Source of the DNA: Sphingobacteriales bacterium | GTDB taxonomy: Bacteria; Bacteroidota; Bacteroidia; Sphingobacteriales; Sphingobacteriaceae | Assembly: GCA_028288165.1 (NCBI GenBank) | Contig: JAQBOG010000035.1 | Location: 62,001-126,000, forward strand | Reading direction: 5' to 3' | Length of the DNA stretch: 64,000 nucleotides | In this document: in pieces, positions 28,054 to 39,000 of the stretch | How the letters are laid out: the number at the start of each line of letters is the position of its first letter | Position numbering within the stretch: position 1 is the first letter of the stretch | The notes under the pieces: model-generated | What the model saw: only the letters and a program-made list of their open reading frames with translations | The model's database searches: none | Told to the model about the DNA's origin: nothing | Made by a program: the position numbers and the translations under genes

Positions 28054-29516
28054 TCGATGTACATTATTTCTTTAAGCCAAGGCAGTTTGATGGTGCCGAT
28101 ACCCCAAGGCAAACGATCCAATAAAATATCTACTCCGGTTCGTTCAACCTGGACAAGCCAATGATTTTCTTTGAAAGTTACTTTGCCCTCACGCATAAAA
28201 AAAGTGGTTTGCAAGGCTTCAATACTTGCTCCTTTTAAGGCAGTCCAATATTCTATCACGCTTTGCAACAGTAAATTAGATTCTTCCTTTTCATAATCAC
28301 TTAGAATAATATCATCTGGAATTAACTCTTCAGTGGCCATTCCGCACAAGATTTTGTTAAGTGGCATTTCCCATTCTTTGTACTCCACAAGTCCGCATTG
28401 CAGGTAGTATAGTAGTACCGCTGCTTTGGTTTGTGTTTCCACGGAAGTGAACTGATTTTCCTCATTAAGGAGATTCAAACCTTTAAAAAAAGTTGATAAA
28501 AATGGGTGGAGAATTACGAGGCCAGCATTTGAAACATATAGACCTTCATCCAATTCGACAGGTTTAATGCTCTTATTAGTTGAAGACAAAGAAGGGGCAT
28601 TCGCTTTGTCTTCATTCATATCTTTATTTGAGTTTAAAAGCGACTCAACGTTTAAGTTTTGAAGAGGATTTTCCTTAACCCGTTCATGAAGTTCATCTGT
28701 TGTAACCGAAAAGCTTCGCTGTAAATGAACTAAAAAACTCTTCAGGAAATCAGGTTCGTCATTGTTCAATAAAACAAATGCTACAGCCTGCTCATAAAAA
28801 TCCCGTAAGGAAATATTAAACAGCTTTGTAAGGTTAACCTTCTGGTCGATAACTATTTGGATATTCGATACAAGTGAAGCTTCTGAAAATAGCTTAGTAA
28901 GTTCGATCAAGTACGTTTCATACGCCGACTCAGATAGTTGAATAAATAAGCGTTTTACTATTTGTTTTACCAATTCACCATGTAAATTTCTGGCTTTAAT
29001 AATGAGTGCGAGCAGAAAATTGATTTGTTCGTTGCTGGTGAAATCGTTTAGTATTTGGGCAGGCGTTTTTCCGTTTGTCTTTTTATACCACCAAGGGAAA
29101 TTTCCGCTTTGCAAAAATATAACTAGCGCTTCTGTGTTTTGCTGACTTTCAGTACTGTAAATAATCGGGTCTGGCTTTTTAGCGGGTTCGGGCTCATTTC
29201 TAAGGGCTTCCTCAAAAACTTTTGAGTCAGAAACCGTTTCAAACTGATTTTTTAATTCTATGATCAGTTTTTCTTCTAATAACTCAAAAAAGTGATTTTT
29301 GAAATCGCTTGTAGACACTGTTCCCAAATCCACTTTAAGTGAATCGATTATTAAGTATTGATCAGACTGTGTACTTTGATAGAACAGATGTTCATACATT
29401 TTTGTCAAATCTGTAATTAAACTTTCATTGGCAAATTGCCTGCATTCGAACGCAAGTTTTTCAGTAGGAGCGGTGATCCTTATTTTTTGTTTACGGATGA
29501 TTACATCGCCACCCAT
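28047..29516 (-). CDS. Contractile injection system tape measure-like protein
   Basis: N-terminal pattern YLIIDSLKVDLGTVSTSDFKNHFFELLEEKLIIELKNQ and later GLVILHPFLSTFFKGLNLLNE typical of the CIS_TMP family; position next to the ATPase. Confidence 0.78.
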   Translation of the reverse strand: MGGDVIIRKQKIRITAPTEKLAFECRQFANESLITDLTKMYEHLFYQSTQSDQYLIIDSLKVDLGTVSTSDFKNHFFELLEEKLIIELKNQFETVSDSKVFEEALRNEPEPAKKPDPIIYSTESQQNTEALVIFLQSGNFPWWYKKTNGKTPAQILNDFTSNEQINFLLALIIKARNLHGELVKQIVKRLFIQLSESAYETYLIELTKLFSEASLVSNIQIVIDQKVNLTKLFNISLRDFYEQAVAFVLLNNDEPDFLKSFLVHLQRSFSVTTDELHERVKENPLQNLNVESLLNSNKDMNEDKANAPSLSSTNKSIKPVELDEGLYVSNAGLVILHPFLSTFFKGLNLLNEENQFTSVETQTKAAVLLYYLQCGLVEYKEWEMPLNKILCGMATEELIPDDIILSDYEKEESNLLLQSVIEYWTALKGASIEALQTTFFMREGKVTFKENHWLVQVERTGVDILLDRLPWGIGTIKLPWLKEIMYIEW

Positions 29517-29533
29517 TATTTATGATTAAAATA

Positions 29534-32431
29534 TTAACGATTAAATTTTAAATTTCTGTTAATTGTGTTGGCACGTTCGGCAATGGTTGTGGCCTGATTC
29601 TTCAACTCTACATTTTGAACCAAACCGGTTCCGCTGTGCACATCAGCCAAAATACCTTTTACAGCCAAACTACTACTTGCATCGTTAGTTACTGCAGGGT
29701 CATTGAGTTTTTCTGTCAAATCATTTGCTGCATCAATTACGTTCTTTTCTAGTACATCACGACCAGGTGCATCAGCAGGGACATCGATCAGGTCTAATTG
29801 GCTCTTTCTAAATCTTTCAACTTCAGCTGTGAGGTCTCTGGTGCCGAAAACTCCGCCAGTATTTGGCACGGCGGCCCTTGTATCTTTGAGAAGCACACTG
29901 TTAAATAATTGCGAATTATCTTTTAGCCGTTGATCGAAACTAAGATTTTGCTGGCCGAAACCATCAACCTTAGTATTTGTTATCGCCAGTTTCAAATCGA
30001 ATTTTTGTTCCACTTCACCAAATTTCCCTGCTATTTTGGTGTTTACTTTATCGTCAATATCTACCTCTTTTACATAGGGTATAATGTGATCCTCGAAGTG
30101 CTTTTCATAAATTGGTTTGATTTCAAAAACATCGTCTATCGGGAATCTTGGAATAATGTCAATTCCGGGCGGTAGTGGAATAATTGGAGGTGTGTAAACC
30201 GGTGGATTCGGAACAATCTCTTTGTCAATATTTGCATAAGGAAGCATAAAATCTGCTACCACTTTTTGATCATCGGCCGTGTATACTAAAACAAAAGTTC
30301 CGCCTCTTAAAACTCCGCCATTATGCTCTAAACCAGGATTATCTTTCATGTAATTGCCTAACATTAGCCCTGTTTTTTTCTTGATCAGTGTGTTTTGGTA
30401 AATGCTCGAAATGACATCAGTCTTTCTTAAAATATCTGAATTTAAGATGAAATCATGCGGTATGGAGGTATTTGAAAAAGTGTATTTTTTGGTCTGCGCT
30501 TTCACATTAATTGTAGCCGATCTCATATTGGTTATTGCAGATCGGTAACTCAAATAGTTAAACTGCGGATCGCCAATATCACGGCTATTATCAAGCACAT
30601 TTTGTTTTGCAGTTTTATATTCAGTAACAGGCACAGCAGGATCTTTCAATCTGAGATTATCGTTTACCAAATCGCCATCATCCAACCGGTCAATAAATGT
30701 GCTTTTTATTGATTTTTCATACATATACAAGTGAGGGAAGAACCAAGGCCTGGGTGGGATAGTTTCTATCCTTTTTTCAACTTGCACAGATTGAATGTTA
30801 ATTGGCAGATTGTTGTCTAAAATCACTTTATTCAAGGCAGCTTCCACATCAGCCCGACTGAAACCAATATGACCTTCAATTCTGAAAAAATCATATTTTA
30901 AGATACTGAACGTTAACGGAGTAAGTGTTGCCGGGTGTCCTCCGGCATAGGCATTTGAGTTATATGATAAAATCTGATTTTCTTTTTTGCGGGTATTCGC
31001 TTTAAAATTCCAATATAGGTTTAAAGGCAAGTTGGGGTTAAAACGATAATAAAATGGAATGCTGCGTTCTCCCAATGGCACATCTTCATAATAGCTAGGC
31101 GTAATTTTTAAGCCAGTATCTAAATTCTGAACTTCTTCTGCTGTAGGTACTTTAAAGTTCGTGATCATGCTATGTAATCGCATAAAACAAAACCTGGTAA
31201 ACTCATCCATTTCATCATTATTATTCAAAATCGGCGATTCATAAAAGTGATGGCGGTATTCCAAATCAATGTGAATTTTATTGAATCTCTTGATAAACGT
31301 TCCGATGTTGAAACGGATGTTTTTAAACAGGCTTAGTCGCGGTTGCAATAAATTCGTAAAATTGGGAGTATCGATTGGTAAGATGTCTATCCGGGGTATG
31401 TTTCTAAAATCGGGAAATGGAATGATTGGATTTTTTACTCGGGCATCTCGTATCAAACCCAATAACACATGTTTTGGGAAAAGGTCTACATCCGGACAGC
31501 AAAGCATATTATCAGAAAATAAGCTTTCACGCATTTCATTGTACGCATAGCTGATATCCCTGGCAAAATCATAAACATATTGAGTTGCTGTACTAACTCC
31601 TGCCGTAAAATGTTGATCAAGCAAGGTACTCCAGCCAGTGGTAGGATCGCCATTATCGAACTCATCTTCCACAACTGTTTGGCAAACCTGGTAAGCCTTA
31701 ATCAATTTGGTTTTGATATCCTCTTTAATAGATAGCACATTATTAAAAGAGGCATTTAATTCGATGAAAGTATCGATTGCGGTACTAACGGTTACCCTCG
31801 GAATATCGATATCCTCTAAAGCAAAGTAGTCTTTATTCATGGCTGGCATAGTTTGCAACAGCGTGCCAGCATTATTTTTATGAACCAATAAAACCTTTAA
31901 ATCTTTTACAGCGGTAACGCCCTTATTATCGCAATCTGTGCCTGTACATAAATCCGGATCATTGTCGTAAGCCTCCAAATAAAGTATCCCTACATAGTCT
32001 TTAAACGCCGTACCGGTGGTGCTTTCAAGTGCAGAAAGTTCTAGTCCAGGTATAGAACCAACCAGCTGACTGTTGCGCAATTCAAACAAAGGAATTCGCT
32101 GGTTGGTATCTAACTGAAAATATGAATACTTTGCATTCAGGTCTTCAAAAACTTCGTACTGATCAAACTCCTGATCGAAATCAAAAGAAAGCAGATCGCC
32201 ATCTGTGGTGATAGCGGCACCTTTTGATATCACAAGGTGCCTGTTTTCAAGCACACCCATTTCAAGTCCGCAAATGATACCAACACCAATTGCCCGGGTG
32301 CGTGTTGTCCGGGTTTGAACATCCAGGTAATTAAATAAATCATTTAACTGATCTGCCGTTAATACCTGGTTGTTTTCAAAAATAGTAAAGCGGGTATTGT
32401 CTTTACTGATGCTATCGAGTACGTTACCCAT
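29534..32431 (-). CDS. Large eCIS-locus protein, candidate fibre/baseplate component
   Basis: 965 aa; N-terminus FTIFENNQVLTADQLNDLFNYLDVQTRTTRTRAIGVGIICGLEM; Pro-rich hinge; co-directional within structural genes. Confidence 0.6.
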   Translation of the reverse strand: MGNVLDSISKDNTRFTIFENNQVLTADQLNDLFNYLDVQTRTTRTRAIGVGIICGLEMGVLENRHLVISKGAAITTDGDLLSFDFDQEFDQYEVFEDLNAKYSYFQLDTNQRIPLFELRNSQLVGSIPGLELSALESTTGTAFKDYVGILYLEAYDNDPDLCTGTDCDNKGVTAVKDLKVLLVHKNNAGTLLQTMPAMNKDYFALEDIDIPRVTVSTAIDTFIELNASFNNVLSIKEDIKTKLIKAYQVCQTVVEDEFDNGDPTTGWSTLLDQHFTAGVSTATQYVYDFARDISYAYNEMRESLFSDNMLCCPDVDLFPKHVLLGLIRDARVKNPIIPFPDFRNIPRIDILPIDTPNFTNLLQPRLSLFKNIRFNIGTFIKRFNKIHIDLEYRHHFYESPILNNNDEMDEFTRFCFMRLHSMITNFKVPTAEEVQNLDTGLKITPSYYEDVPLGERSIPFYYRFNPNLPLNLYWNFKANTRKKENQILSYNSNAYAGGHPATLTPLTFSILKYDFFRIEGHIGFSRADVEAALNKVILDNNLPINIQSVQVEKRIETIPPRPWFFPHLYMYEKSIKSTFIDRLDDGDLVNDNLRLKDPAVPVTEYKTAKQNVLDNSRDIGDPQFNYLSYRSAITNMRSATINVKAQTKKYTFSNTSIPHDFILNSDILRKTDVISSIYQNTLIKKKTGLMLGNYMKDNPGLEHNGGVLRGGTFVLVYTADDQKVVADFMLPYANIDKEIVPNPPVYTPPIIPLPPGIDIIPRFPIDDVFEIKPIYEKHFEDHIIPYVKEVDIDDKVNTKIAGKFGEVEQKFDLKLAITNTKVDGFGQQNLSFDQRLKDNSQLFNSVLLKDTRAAVPNTGGVFGTRDLTAEVERFRKSQLDLIDVPADAPGRDVLEKNVIDAANDLTEKLNDPAVTNDASSSLAVKGILADVHSGTGLVQNVELKNQATTIAERANTINRNLKFNR

Positions 32432-32500
32432 GATTTTTATGTTTTAAGTGTTCCTAAAGCGTTTTGATTTAATAACCTGAGTTCGATTATTAATATGTGT

Positions 32501-32620
32501 TTTGGGGCGTTCGGGCGGGCTTTTCGTTTCAATCTTTTTGCATTGTCGTTCTTCGACTCCGCTCAGAATGACAACGCAAAAAGGATTTCCACTGCAATCC
32601 CTAACGCAAATCCCTACTAA
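32501..32620. repeat. Composite REP-like repeat, copy 3
   Basis: TTTGGGGCGTTCGGGCGGGCTTTTCGTTTCAATC...GGATTTCCACTGCAATCCCTAACGCAAA. Confidence 0.85.
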
Positions 32621-32686
32621 TTGAATTTATTGAGTATATGATCAAAATGGCTCATTAACTACTGAATTAGATGCTTCGAGCGCTAA

Positions 32687-35365
32687 TTATGTTTTAAGTG
32701 TTCCTAAAGCGTTTTGATTTAATAAGAAAAGCGTACGCTCTTCGGTGCTTTTGCAATCTTCAAGGCGTGCTATCGGATAGATGGATTTTAAAGCGGTGAA
32801 AATGGTGACAAACCGATTCAGTTTAACATTATCGATATCTACTGCATTAGATGCTTTGAGCGCAAGCCAATCTTTATAGGCATCCTGAAACTCTACCAAT
32901 TGCTCATTACTTACCCAGCAAATTTTAACAAACGTGTGTGAAGGCGATTCCATCCGGATAGTTTGTTCACAATATGTTCTGAAACCGAGATTAAGAAACC
33001 GTGGAGCATAAGCGGGTAAAACCATACTAATTCGGAAGGAATAAGGATCTTTATCCTGACAGTCTTTACAACTTTCATCCACACATATAGGTAAAAAACC
33101 ATCTTTGGGCGCTTCCGGCGGAGATGCTGGAGGCTCGATAGGAGAAGCAGGAGGTGACTCGGGTGGAGATTCTGGTATTTCTAAGGTTGGATTTGGAAGG
33201 AGTAATGGATGCTCGACCAAAAACATCCCTTCATCAGCCCGGGTTTTTGTAACGAGTGAAACTAATAAAAGGCGGTCGGTATTTGCTGCTTCTTGGGTAG
33301 TGTATATTTCTGTGCTGCTCCCTAACAATACTTCTGTGCTGATTTCTAATACTACTTCTGTTTTAAAAACCTGATTTGTGAAGGAATTGTCTGCATTCTG
33401 AACGATTCTAATGTTGAGTGGGCTATAAATTGATGTCAACGAATCTTCCAGATCAAATGCTGCTTCTTCTTCACTGGGATATTTTACAGCGCCCTCTAGT
33501 AACACTTTATTGTTTCGATAATCACTAATCCGGAACCAATACTGATCGTTATTAAACTCATTAAAACCATGCTGAATACTGGTTAGTAAGTTCACCAAGT
33601 TGCGCCTGTTCAGATTGTCAAAACCCAATAAACGCTCCAGCCTTTTTTCTAAACCACTAATATTGTCGGTATCCCACGTTAGCGGCGAAGTGTAATGATA
33701 TCCTGCAAAACGCTTTCCACTGTATTCCGGGTAGTTTTTTAGGAAGTTAATTTTATCCTGAACAATATCTTCCTGATTTATTACAGCCGGACTAATTACG
33801 TCTTTTGTGTTTGCGGTAAAACCGGAATAAAGCACATTCACATAATCAAAAAACGATTCTGAAAAGCGGGAAAGTAAATGATCCAAGAATAAATTTCGTC
33901 GTTTGTAGTAGTCTTCTTTATTTTCTGCAGCGGTCTGGATGCTAGGGCCAATGGTATCTTTATTTACAAATAAATCTTCCGCATTGGGAAAGCTTGTAAC
34001 CAGTTCTGCAAAGTAGGTAGCTGTTTCATTTTCGGTAGAAAACAAATTACGCAGATGAGATAGCTGTGAACAATAGTTTGCTAGCTGCTGATCAAAAAAG
34101 TACAAATATCCTTGTAATTGCTTGGCCTGTGCCTTTCTTTCTTCAGTTGCATCAGAAGGCAATCCCCAGTGACTAATTCCATAATTTTTAGGGAAATGAT
34201 TTTGAACAGAAAAATAGTTGCCCGTATCTGCAAAACTTCCTGTATCAAAACTGATATCTTCTGTTCTCACTTTGTCGTTTCCGAAAATGTGATCACTCAT
34301 CAATTTTTCGAACCTGTTTTTAATCACATTTCTGTCTGGCCTTAGCGGGATGCCATTTTTATAAACCAGAATATTGGAATCTAGAATATTGAGCACTGGT
34401 TGTTTGTCATCCGCAACGGGTATAATCCATTTATTAGGAAGTTCTTTTACCTGATCTGTAGCATTAAAAATGATATCTAGAATATTGGTGATACCTGTAA
34501 CATTCAGAATCTGCTGCATGATATCAGAAAGGTGGACTTCTTTTTTTAAGTCGGATGCAAGTAATTCTTCTTCTTTAATAAAACCGTGGGTAAGCAACGG
34601 CCCTTCAAAAATAGCATCGGGTGAGTAGCCCTGATCGAGTAGTTCTTTTAGCCAATAAAATTTAATTAATGGAGTAAGATGTAATTGAATATTAAAGAGC
34701 ATCTGTGCCACCGCATCAAACGGGTCAGCCTCTGGTTTTAGTTCTAGCTCAATGCAAATGCGAAATTGCTGTTTGGTTCTCTCGCCAATTTCTAAAAAAT
34801 TTTCGCAGAGATTCCGGTTTTCTAAGACAACATCACGTGTACTTTGTTTGATATTTTGTTTTTGCTCTTCGGTTACGTTTGTGTCGAATTCTAAAAGCAC
34901 ATCGTAGTAGCCTTGCACATTCACCGATTCCCATTTTCCTGTTAGTGGAGGTGTAAATCGAAGTTTTTTACGAGTAATATCTGCAACAATCGGAATGGTT
35001 TTTTTTACTAACCAAGCATTTTTAACTCCTTCAATATCAATAATCAACTTGCGGTAGTCATTGATCGTTACCGGTTTATTTGGAAATATTCTGGCAGCCG
35101 AAAAGAAGTGTTTTAATATGTTTGTTTTGGTATCGGTTGGTGTGGCCAGTAAATCTGGGATGCTGTTATTGCTTCGATAACTTAAATCGGTAATCACATA
35201 ACACAACAATTCCAGCATCGTAATCCCCGGATCATGGATGTTGTAATCCGTCCATAAAGCAGACGCAGTTTTTTCAATATGGCTAACTCCAATCTTTCTT
35301 AAGGCTTCATAGTCAAAAGCGCTTTGCTCTGGCTTTTGCGAGGAAATTGTCAATACATCACTCAT
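32687..35365 (-). CDS. Baseplate protein, Afp12/Pvc12-like
   Basis: IEKTASALWTDYNIHDPGITMLELLCYVITDLSYR, typical of baseplate-J-related proteins; position between gpJ-like and tape measure genes. Confidence 0.75.
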   Translation of the reverse strand: MSDVLTISSQKPEQSAFDYEALRKIGVSHIEKTASALWTDYNIHDPGITMLELLCYVITDLSYRSNNSIPDLLATPTDTKTNILKHFFSAARIFPNKPVTINDYRKLIIDIEGVKNAWLVKKTIPIVADITRKKLRFTPPLTGKWESVNVQGYYDVLLEFDTNVTEEQKQNIKQSTRDVVLENRNLCENFLEIGERTKQQFRICIELELKPEADPFDAVAQMLFNIQLHLTPLIKFYWLKELLDQGYSPDAIFEGPLLTHGFIKEEELLASDLKKEVHLSDIMQQILNVTGITNILDIIFNATDQVKELPNKWIIPVADDKQPVLNILDSNILVYKNGIPLRPDRNVIKNRFEKLMSDHIFGNDKVRTEDISFDTGSFADTGNYFSVQNHFPKNYGISHWGLPSDATEERKAQAKQLQGYLYFFDQQLANYCSQLSHLRNLFSTENETATYFAELVTSFPNAEDLFVNKDTIGPSIQTAAENKEDYYKRRNLFLDHLLSRFSESFFDYVNVLYSGFTANTKDVISPAVINQEDIVQDKINFLKNYPEYSGKRFAGYHYTSPLTWDTDNISGLEKRLERLLGFDNLNRRNLVNLLTSIQHGFNEFNNDQYWFRISDYRNNKVLLEGAVKYPSEEEAAFDLEDSLTSIYSPLNIRIVQNADNSFTNQVFKTEVVLEISTEVLLGSSTEIYTTQEAANTDRLLLVSLVTKTRADEGMFLVEHPLLLPNPTLEIPESPPESPPASPIEPPASPPEAPKDGFLPICVDESCKDCQDKDPYSFRISMVLPAYAPRFLNLGFRTYCEQTIRMESPSHTFVKICWVSNEQLVEFQDAYKDWLALKASNAVDIDNVKLNRFVTIFTALKSIYPIARLEDCKSTEERTLFLLNQNALGTLKT

Positions 35366-35577
35366 GGGTTATCTTATTGTGGGAATGAAATGAGTTAAGT
35401 AAGTGGGGTGTGATTTTGAGTTGAAAGTCTTTTGAGAATAAAAAGCAGGAATGACTTCTTTTGCAATCACTGGTCAACCAGGTATAGCATTTTTAGTTAG
35501 GCACAAGGCAAACAAAGGATCTCGAAACTATCACAGAATTACAAATTGCTATCTTTATAGAATGACACAACGCTTTT

Positions 35578-35727
35578 ATGAAAATGAAGAATGAAAAAAT
35601 AAAGACATTTGATACTGTCAAAACATTTCGAGACATAAAGGAAAAAATTGCAAAAGAGATTTCTGATATGACTTTTGAAGAATTGAAAGAATACTTAAAA
35701 CATCAGAAACTTAGGAGTGCTAAATAA
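35578..35727 (+). CDS. Small antitoxin-like protein (49 aa)
   Basis: MKMKNEKIKTFDTVKTFRDIKEKIAKEISDMTFEELKEYLKHQKLRSAK*; plus strand inside a minus-strand operon gap. Confidence 0.5.
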   Translation: MKMKNEKIKTFDTVKTFRDIKEKIAKEISDMTFEELKEYLKHQKLRSAK

Positions 35728-35889
35728 CGCCTGTGCTTCCACGTCTATACTTCAACTCCACTCTACTTCGACATCGCTCAGTATGACAAAACTTTGCTTG
35801 GTACCGAATCTCACATTAACAATTAGTAATTGATAATTACCCTAGCCCTTGGGCCGGTATTCGGATAAAGTCGCTTTAATACGCATGCT

Positions 35890-35970
35890 ATTGCGTTAAG
35901 GATTGACGTGAAAATCCTTTTGCACCCTTCGCAAAAGATTGTAACAGAAAGCCTGCCCGAACGCCCAAAT
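35890..35970. repeat. REP-like repeat, copy 4
   Basis: ATTGCGTTAAGGATTGACGTGAAAATCC...GCCTGCCCGAACGCCCAAA. Confidence 0.8.
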
Positions 35971-36049
35971 ACTTGACACCGTTCTACTTCAACTCCGCTC
36001 AGTATGACAAAGACTTTCTTTAGCACCGAACCCCATTAACCATTAACAA

Positions 36050-39000
36050 TTAATCATTAACAATAGTATGCTGCATAGCCGATACCAATATCGCCGCTGG
36101 ATTTGATGCCTCAGCCACCTCTACATTGTTACCAAATGCTTTAATGCCGGGCGAAAATTTTTGTAACGAAAAAGAGGTTAAATAATCCACAAACTCTAAA
36201 TCTTCTAAAAATTTAATGATCATGGATTTGGTTACTTTACCCCCGAAATGGATGTCGCTACTGGAATTTGTGATCCATGGTGATAGAAATTCCTGAAGTT
36301 TTTGATCGATGATTTTTTCATAGTAATTGAACTCATAACCTCGTTTAAGTTTCAGTGAAACCGATACTTTTACTGGCTCATACATGGGGTTAATTATCTG
36401 AAACTGCGCCCAAGCTGTAGAATGATTTGTTAAGAAATCATAAATCTCATCCAATGTGTTTTTATCAACTTTGGGCTTAAACGGATCAACCGCATTTCGA
36501 TTGGTTAAGTCAGGCACGACTACGATCAGCACATTTCCGGGGGCATAAAACGAAGTAGGAGTTGCGTGGTTAATGCATTTAACTTTATGTACCGATGGGA
36601 AATGTTGCAAAATTAATCGTTCATAATCCCAAAGCGCAATACTCCGTTCTTTATGCCGTAACCGCTCACTCACCCGAATGTAAAACGACTGGTCGATTTC
36701 TTTCATTCGACCGCCGAAAGACGAATACGGCTGACTTACTTTTTTGATTGCGCCATTGTCATTTTTAAGCTTGGTGATGGTAGCCGCCGGAAGTGCATTT
36801 TGTAAATGTGACGGGTCATTATCCTGGTTATCGAAAATTGCTATTGCTGCGTTTGATTGAACATCTAATAGCTGACAAACGCCATCACTATCTTTTGGAA
36901 TGGAAATTTTTAACCACAAAAGGCCATTAGGTAAGAGGGTATTGGAAGTGGTTGCTTCCTTAGGGATTACGACTTTTACCACGCCACTTCTTAAAAATTC
37001 ATTGGTAGTATCAAAAATAAAATCCTCATTATTAAGTGGTTTCCAATAATTGTCGCAAAGTATACTCCAATCACCTGCTACTTTTGGTTTCTCCGGATTG
37101 GCGCTTCCTTCAGCTACCTGAAACAAAATACACACAGAATCTTCTGCGTTAAGATTGCTAAAGCCAACAAATAAGTTTCCTTCAGCTACATATTCTGGGA
37201 CTAGCTTTACAAGCGGATTATTCACAAATTTATGTTTGCTTCTGGTATAGGCATGTTCACGCATTTGCCCGAATGCACCGTATTGGAAAAACTCAATTTC
37301 TTCGTCCGCATAGTCGTTTAGGTTAGTTCCGCTAAAGCTCGTTTTAGCAGTTGTAGCAGTATAACTCAAACTAATTGACTGTATTTCTGGCGCAAAAGGT
37401 TCTGTTGGAAGTTTCAACGTTCCACCTTCCCGGCTGTATCTCATAATTTCTGCAGCATACTTTTCACGGTATTCTTTGAACAAGAAACTATGGTTTAACC
37501 GGAGTTGTAATTGACCTTTGCGGATATCTTTATACACATTTAAAAGCGCATACAAAGCAGGCTTGTAAAGCAGTTGAGTGGATAAGGATATTTTAGCTTT
37601 CGATAAATTTATTTTTGGCTGCAAAGTAGAAAACTGCGGCAGCAAGTACGACATGCTATTAGTTACCGCTTGTTGTACCGATTTACCCGGATTTATAGCA
37701 ATTGGTGTGTAAATATATGGCAGAATAAAAAATGGAAATTTGACCGGAAATGCCGGGTTTGTAAATTTCCACGTGGTAGATGATTGTGCATTCGAGGCGT
37801 TAAAAAGTTGAACAGATTTGTATTTTTCCTGCCAGGAATACCCGTCCTTAAAACCGGCTATTGCGGTAAAGTCTGTATTGCCATTGCCCGATTCATTGTA
37901 ATTAATGTAATAATCAGCCAAATCTGTATCCGGGATATTTTTCCAGTCAACCTCGAGCGAAAATTCTTTTAAACGTTTGCTAAAGGTTTCCTCGTGTTGT
38001 ACGTAAAAATTCGAGTTTTTATCTGAGAGCGAACCGAACGGAGTAAACGGTTTTTTAGAATTAATAGTTCCAAAATCGTTTTCGAGTACCAGTGAAATAA
38101 TTCCGGTAACTTCTACCTCAATGGTTGAATCTATAAGTTCTGCGTCAATTAAATTGAAATAACCAAAGTCTGTTTTTTCGTTATTAACCAGTAGTTGTAA
38201 AATAGGATGGAAGGTGTCAAAATCGCTGCCATGAGTTGTTTTGTTATACGCAACAACTGCTGGCTCATCTTTACTTACGTTGAAAGTGATAGTCACATTA
38301 AAGACCTGATTGTCAGCAGAGCTTACATTTGCCGATGCCAGTTTTGGCCCGATCCATCCTTTTTCTCCGGTAATGCTAATCTTGAACAAATTAGCAGTGA
38401 GAACCGCATTTTTAGAAGCTACATCCAGATTTCTCACCGTTAAATTAACAGTGACTTTCCGATTGCCTTCTTTCATTAATAATACATCACTAGCAAAGCA
38501 AAAACCGACCTGTGCTAATGGGAGATTTACAGTCCCAAAGCCGTTCCATTTCGGATTTGCAGCTGGGAGAACAGCACCCAGTCCGTCGGCAGAATTTGCA
38601 ATATGAGCATGGTGCAAGAAGCTTTTATTAGCGGGGTTAACAAAAAGCGACTTTAACTGTGCCACCTGTGATTTGTTAACCACAATATCATGCGTCAATT
38701 TATAGTAGACATTCTTTTTCGCATTGTCTTTTCCGCCCAAAAGGGCAGTACCTGTGGTAAGCAGCGTGTTTTCAGTATTCTTTTTAAGTTCAAAAATTAC
38801 ATGTGCCTGATCGGGAACAGGTTCCTTTTTGTCAAGACCCAACACCTTCTGATAGTAAAAATCGAGGTGGCGTTTGGTAAGGGTATTTAATAGGGCTTTG
38901 GGCTCTTCTAAAATCTCAATAAACGTGTTCCATAAAGCAATGTGCGCCGGGAGCGAAGCTGTGGCAGCTTTTTCTTTTAGTTCTTCTATTGAGAGATTAA

